Source of the DNA: Atherinomorus stipes
Taxonomy: Eukaryota > Chordata > Actinopteri > Atheriniformes > Atherinidae
Direction of reading: 5' to 3'
DNA: 64,000 nucleotides
Assembly (NCBI GenBank): GCA_023101725.1
Contig: JALJCO010012682.1
Location: forward strand, 620,001-684,000
Shown here: positions 59,336 to 64,000 of the stretch, one piece after another
Position numbering within the stretch: the first letter of the stretch is position 1
Layout of the letters: the number at the start of each line of letters is the position of its first letter
The notes under the pieces: generated by a model
The model's database searches: none
What the model was told of the DNA's origin: nothing
What the model saw: only the letters and a program-made list of their open reading frames with translations
Program-made: the position numbers and the translations under genes

Positions 59336-61170
59336 TGATATAAAGAATAATTATTATTTTTTATAAAGTACACGTTTAGATTTTAGGACTTGATTAACTG
59401 TTCATCTTTACTCAAGTGATTATTTTATTTAAAAAGGAAAGTAACATTTAGCCGAATGTATTTCTTTTATCAACCACTGTTTATTTTGGATTATTCTTGT
59501 GTTTTTACCTGCTATTCTGCAAAGACCTGAGCTGATAGGTTGAGAGAAACTGGCTTGAGTCCCACCAGAAGCTTTATCTATGTTTACCGGGTATTCTGAG
59601 CCAATTAACTTTATCTGGTGGTATTATGATTTTTTTTTTTAATCCTCTCGATAAAATGTAAACAGTCAGACAGACATATGATTATTTATGTGAACAACTG
59701 GCCAGATCCTGCAGTACAAACGCTGCATTATGGTTATGAATATGGCCGCATTGGTATGGAAATAACAGAAATTTCCAGATAAAAATGTGCTGGCATGGTG
59801 ATGCTGACATGATGCGATCTTCCGTCAAATGTGCAGCTGTTTACAGCTGTGTCCTCACACCACAAGCTTTTTCTAACTTTGGCTTTCTGATGTTAGCTGC
59901 CTAAGGGCTGTTTCCCATTCAGTGTTTTATTGTTGCCACAGTTATTTTAGAGCTTTTTAGTTTGCAGATGTGGCTCAGTAATATTCCATAAATTCAAACA
60001 GAAAATACAAATAAAACTTCGTTTTAGATGCCCACACATTTATTCTCATTCTTGGGCTGCAAAACAGTTTCCCACTGTCTGTGTTGTTTGATACTCCTGG
60101 CAACAATAGTTTCTTGCTTGTACAAGACTGCTTACACCATTAGGAAGTGGGCTGCAGGGTGTGTAGTTCTCAGTGTACATTATTAGCTACATTTCTTTAG
60201 GATCACCCAGATAAATACCAATTTTCTCAGATGTTTGTCTGAATTTTCTAAAATTGTGATATTGCCAACCCAGGGGCCTTAAGGTTTCCTCAACAGATCA
60301 GAAATAGCCCTGACTGAACTGAGTGTCTTTTGGTCTTCCAGCATGCAAAATCTTTTTTTTTTTCTTTTGGACACATTGAATTTTGACTTCCAGATTATGC
60401 TACATCAAATGTCTTAAGAATATTTAAGTTCTTATAATTAATTCTGAGGTTAGGAGTAAAAATCTGAGACAAATTTCCCCGAAAATGATAAATGTCAACC
60501 CCATTGTGGTTAATAATAAATATTGGTGGATTAGAGACAAAAACATTTGGATTATCCTGATTTATCTTCCTGTGATCATGGATATCTGTATTGCATTTCC
60601 CTTAAATCCATCCACTAGTCAAGTTTTTTTTTTTTCACTAAACGCCAAAACAATTTTTTATTGTACTGCTTGTGGCAGATGAATATTGTTGAAATATTGC
60701 AGTGGTAGAGGTTGACCAATCAATGGACTGGCATCCCTAAGGGCATGTCATCAGTGTGGCTAAAAACAGTAACAACATAGCAGCACATTCGACAGGACAT
60801 AATGTATCATTGTTACAACATAAAGGAAAAGAAGAAAGACTATATTTGAAAAGAAATTTAGAAAGTAAATAATTTCAGCTCTCATCTAGTGAAGGTGGTT
60901 AGTGAAATGCTGCAGGCTTTTTGGCTGTAATTGACAGATGAGTGTTGGCCTTGATTATGAGATAAACACAGCCAACCTAAGCCGTCATCTGAATAGAAAA
61001 GGCAGTGTTGTTCACTTCATGCTCATCTCCTACTCTGCACTGAGTCATTGAAAGAGGGAACTAAATTGCAGTCATTTGTCATTTTGACCTGCCACTCAGA
61101 GAATGCTTCCAATAGCTCAAGAAGCTACTATCTCACCAGGGAATAAGAGCTCAGTTAAGGGCTTCTGGGT

Positions 61171-61229
<59 letters not shown>

Positions 61230-64000
61230 TGTATACAGTATATAGTCCAGGCTGTGTGTGTGCACTGGAGGAAAACTTGCTGAATTGCCTAAACTCAAAT
61301 GCAGCTGATGGAAGTAACGGTCTGCCTTACAGTGAGTGATGAGACTGCAGGATGCTGAGCTGAGGAGCAGTTTCCATTGCATCCTCCTGAAATGTCACAA
61401 CAGACATAACACTGCAGCTGAGCTGCAAGATGATCTGGTGTAATTCCTTACCAAAGAAATGTTTTATCTGATTGGTTATTTCAACAGACTCCTGAAGATA
61501 TTAATCAACTGAGTGTATGAATTTAGGGTCCATTGCTATCATTGCCTATCAGTGTAGAGGTAAATAATCAATAGTAGTTAAGACTTTGTTTATATCGATT
61601 GCTTCTTTTGATTGCTTTTCTCTCTTGATAGTCCGGGGAGGACTTTGGCTCCAGGCCGACTCCTGCTGTCATTTGTGTTGGCAAGCAATGCACTTGTTCA
61701 CAGAAAGCTTGAATCAAATTTTAGTGCTAAGGCTGCAAAAAGCACAACAGAGATGAAAAGAGGAGGGGTTAATAACAGTCTTCAATGCACCCAGTGCTTT
61801 TGTGTAAAGGAGTTATTTTTCTGTGTTCATTTACAGCACATTATCCAATTTCAAATCCACAGCATTTACAAATTTGTTTATTTATTTTTAAAATTTTGCT
61901 TTAGGGAAATGCATTGGTCCATCTGTTCTTGCATCACCAAACTCTAATGTTCTTTATCATTTACACCACTTAACTAAGGTTTCCAACGAACTACTTTTCT
62001 TTGGTGTTCTATAAATACAACTTCAGGGACTGTTGGTATAAAACAGTATGCTCTCAGCTTTACTTTGGGATTTGCCTCTTACTGTAGTTCATTTATGCAT
62101 TAATGTTGTTGTATTCATGAATACTCCATATGGCTTATTACGTTGCAGCTTCCCCATGGGAAAACACAATGTATTATACATATTTTACACACACAAAAAA
62201 AGAACTTTTGCTGCAGCTCTGATGCAATGTGGGGTCTAAAGGAAGTTTGCTGTGTAACGTGTCATATTAGTGAAGGTATGTTTTTAAAACAGGATATTTA
62301 CTGCACTCTCAGCTGTTTTTGAGAATGTTAAAAGAATGTTTGCTGCAGAAGTGATAATCTGGTGAGCTGCAGAGAAACTAGGGCTGTATCAGCAGGAGCA
62401 GAGGTAGGTAAGCCAAGATGAAAAGCACAATTAAAATAATTATTCCATAACAGATGAGGATCAGTCACCAGCTGAGCCGAAGGTTTGCACTGGTCAAAGT
62501 CTTAATCTCTTCTTAGTTCTGCTTGCTCTGTTCCACTCTTTAAACCCCATCCTTGGCTGCAATCTGCCATGGACAGAGGCACTCCCCCCAAACCACCACC
62601 AAAAAAAAAGCCCCAGCGTAAGCATTTATTCGCTGCTCAGTCTTGGGAAAGTGCTGCAGATGCATTTACGGAAGGAGCAACTGCAGCTGAATTAACCAAT
62701 CTGCATATTCAGGGCCTGTTAGGGGGAGATTGCTCCTGCATGATGAAGGCGTGGAGGTGGGAACAGAGAGTTGCACCTGAGTGGGACACACCACAAGGGC
62801 TGTGGTTAGGCAGAAAAGGAGGGAGGAGCAGATAGGAGCAGGAGATTTATCATGACTACTGTAAAAAGGGAGGAGAAGGGGGGTTGTGAGCAGGCGCTGA
62901 TTGAAGCTGCTGATTTTCTCTAAGTGAGACAGGTCTGTTATGTAAGAACAGTTGATTGGATGATTTTTTTTTGTCCTTTAGGTGATAAGCACTGGGGGAT
63001 GAATGGAGGTGATTCAGCGGGTTTACATGTGATGCTAAAGAGGAACTGACCATGCGTGATGCTTGTGAAGATTGCATGTGAAATCCCACATGGCTGCATG
63101 AAGGCGATGGCAGATGTTCAATACATTTCTCGAAGCTATGACTCAAGAGCAAGGTCTGTCCTTGTGTCCACTGATTGGACATATGGTTGGCCACTGTAGG
63201 CTCTGGATGTATTTAAAACCACCATGTCACACATCTTGCAGCAATATGTTGACACTTCTGTTGGTTATTTTTCTGAAACCTAAGAGTGTGACATGGGAAT
63301 GATAAATCTGCATGTATTATTATCAATTCCTACATGTTGTACAGGGATTGTGTATCGGTCAGCCTGCTTAAAATGGATTTCCTACATTTCTCAGTAAAAA
63401 AAATAAAAAAAAAATAAAAAAAGCTTGATCATCTTGTTCAGCCCATAAAGGACACAGGGTACAACAACCTTGGTTGTCAGTGGACAATTTGAAGAAAATG
63501 AGTCGTGCCTTTGAACTGTTTTTATGGTCAAGCTTGTGCTGCTCATCAACTACAAATCATCTTATGAGAGAAGACTCAAACCCACATAAATCCCAACAGC
63601 TCTATTGACTTTCTCCTGTGATTTATGGCAAGAGGAGAGACCTGGACAGTAAGCACCATCCACAGTTGTGGACTAGTGAAATTGTGGCATGAAACCAACA
63701 TCACATACAACATTTTCCCTTCAAGAAATACATTCTGGATCCATTTATACCATAAAAACTGTCTTTTGTTGTAATTTTGGTTTATTCTCGAGGAGAGCTT
63801 GATGTTACTTTTATTTCCCTCATCTGAGCTCTTGAGTATGAGGTCATGTGAAGGACTACCAGCAGGATGATGTAATGTTTGTAGGAATGAAGATGGTGGC
63901 CCTGGTGGGGAAGTCAAGCATGAAGAATGAACCACTGGGAAGGTTGCTCTAAGACAACTTAATCAATCATAAGGTTTGCTGCTTGCAGTTGTGGATGTTC
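59336..64000 (+). other. tjp1 intronic DNA to the window edge
   Basis: Contains an (AT)n microsatellite at about 61174-61228 and A-rich low complexity at 63397-63422. No canonical tjp1 exon (MEETAIWEQ-type start, PDZ, SH3 or GUK) was found. Confidence 0.5.
62569..62617 (+). CDS. weak candidate first exon (MDRGTPPKPPPKKKPQ)
   Basis: ATG in a good Kozak context (gccATGG) opens 16 codons rich in proline and lysine, followed by a gtaagc donor in phase 1. It could be a further alternative start of the surrounding gene downstream of the common exon. The phase does not match the other starts, and no homology is recognised. It may be chance. Confidence 0.15.

Noticed and set aside
61612..61947. 111-codon open frame
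   Set aside because: No splice sites of suitable phase, no domain; composition looks random.

Overview
The window is vertebrate nuclear DNA, almost certainly from a ray-finned (teleost, probably percomorph) fish. The evidence is compact multi-exon genes with GT-AG introns, AT-rich introns, fish-type Tc1/mariner and hAT elements, a fish SINE-like repeat, and a one-gene duox/duoxa arrangement. I could not identify the species from sequence alone. Gene identities come from reading exons, splice phases and remembered family motifs; no database search was run.

Layout. (1) 1570-9540, plus strand: apba2 (X11-like/Mint2), an adaptor with an acidic and proline-rich N-terminus, a PTB domain and two PDZ domains; a 911-bp internally deleted Tc1-type transposon sits in intron 8. 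(2) 10497-10770, minus strand: an exon-like open frame I cannot assign. It is followed by a 742-bp hAT-type element with 8-bp target duplications. (3) 11814-13447, minus strand: duoxa, the dual oxidase maturation factor (six coding exons, 320 codons before the stop). (4) 13851-14402: a short head-to-head intergenic region with a TATA box for duoxa. (5) 14403-29803, plus strand: duox, the dual oxidase, reconstructed as 33 coding exons that stay in frame throughout (1539 residues). DUOXA carries DUOX out of the ER, so the divergent pair is one functional unit making H2O2 at the plasma membrane. (6) 29804-35296: intergenic DNA with several DNA-transposon remnants. (7) 35297 to beyond the right edge, plus strand: the 5' part of a gene read as tjp1 (ZO-1). 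Three separate candidate first-coding units (a CARD-encoding two-exon unit, a 47-bp mini-exon and the MVNYQKY exon) all end in phase 2 and can all join the same exon at 54444-54585. The rest of the tjp1 body (PDZ-SH3-GUK) lies outside the window. (8) 54586-64000: intronic DNA with a 1.5-kb element bounded by 24-bp inverted repeats and a SINE-like repeat with a 17-bp hairpin at its start.

The most notable signal is the CARD exon pair: it predicts a CARD-headed ZO-1 isoform, resembling the known CARD-MAGUK architecture of CARMA proteins and DLG5. Other points of interest are a degenerate second EF-hand loop in duox, a GC-AG intron, a 217-bp palindrome in a short duox intron and an unresolved splice-phase problem in apba2.
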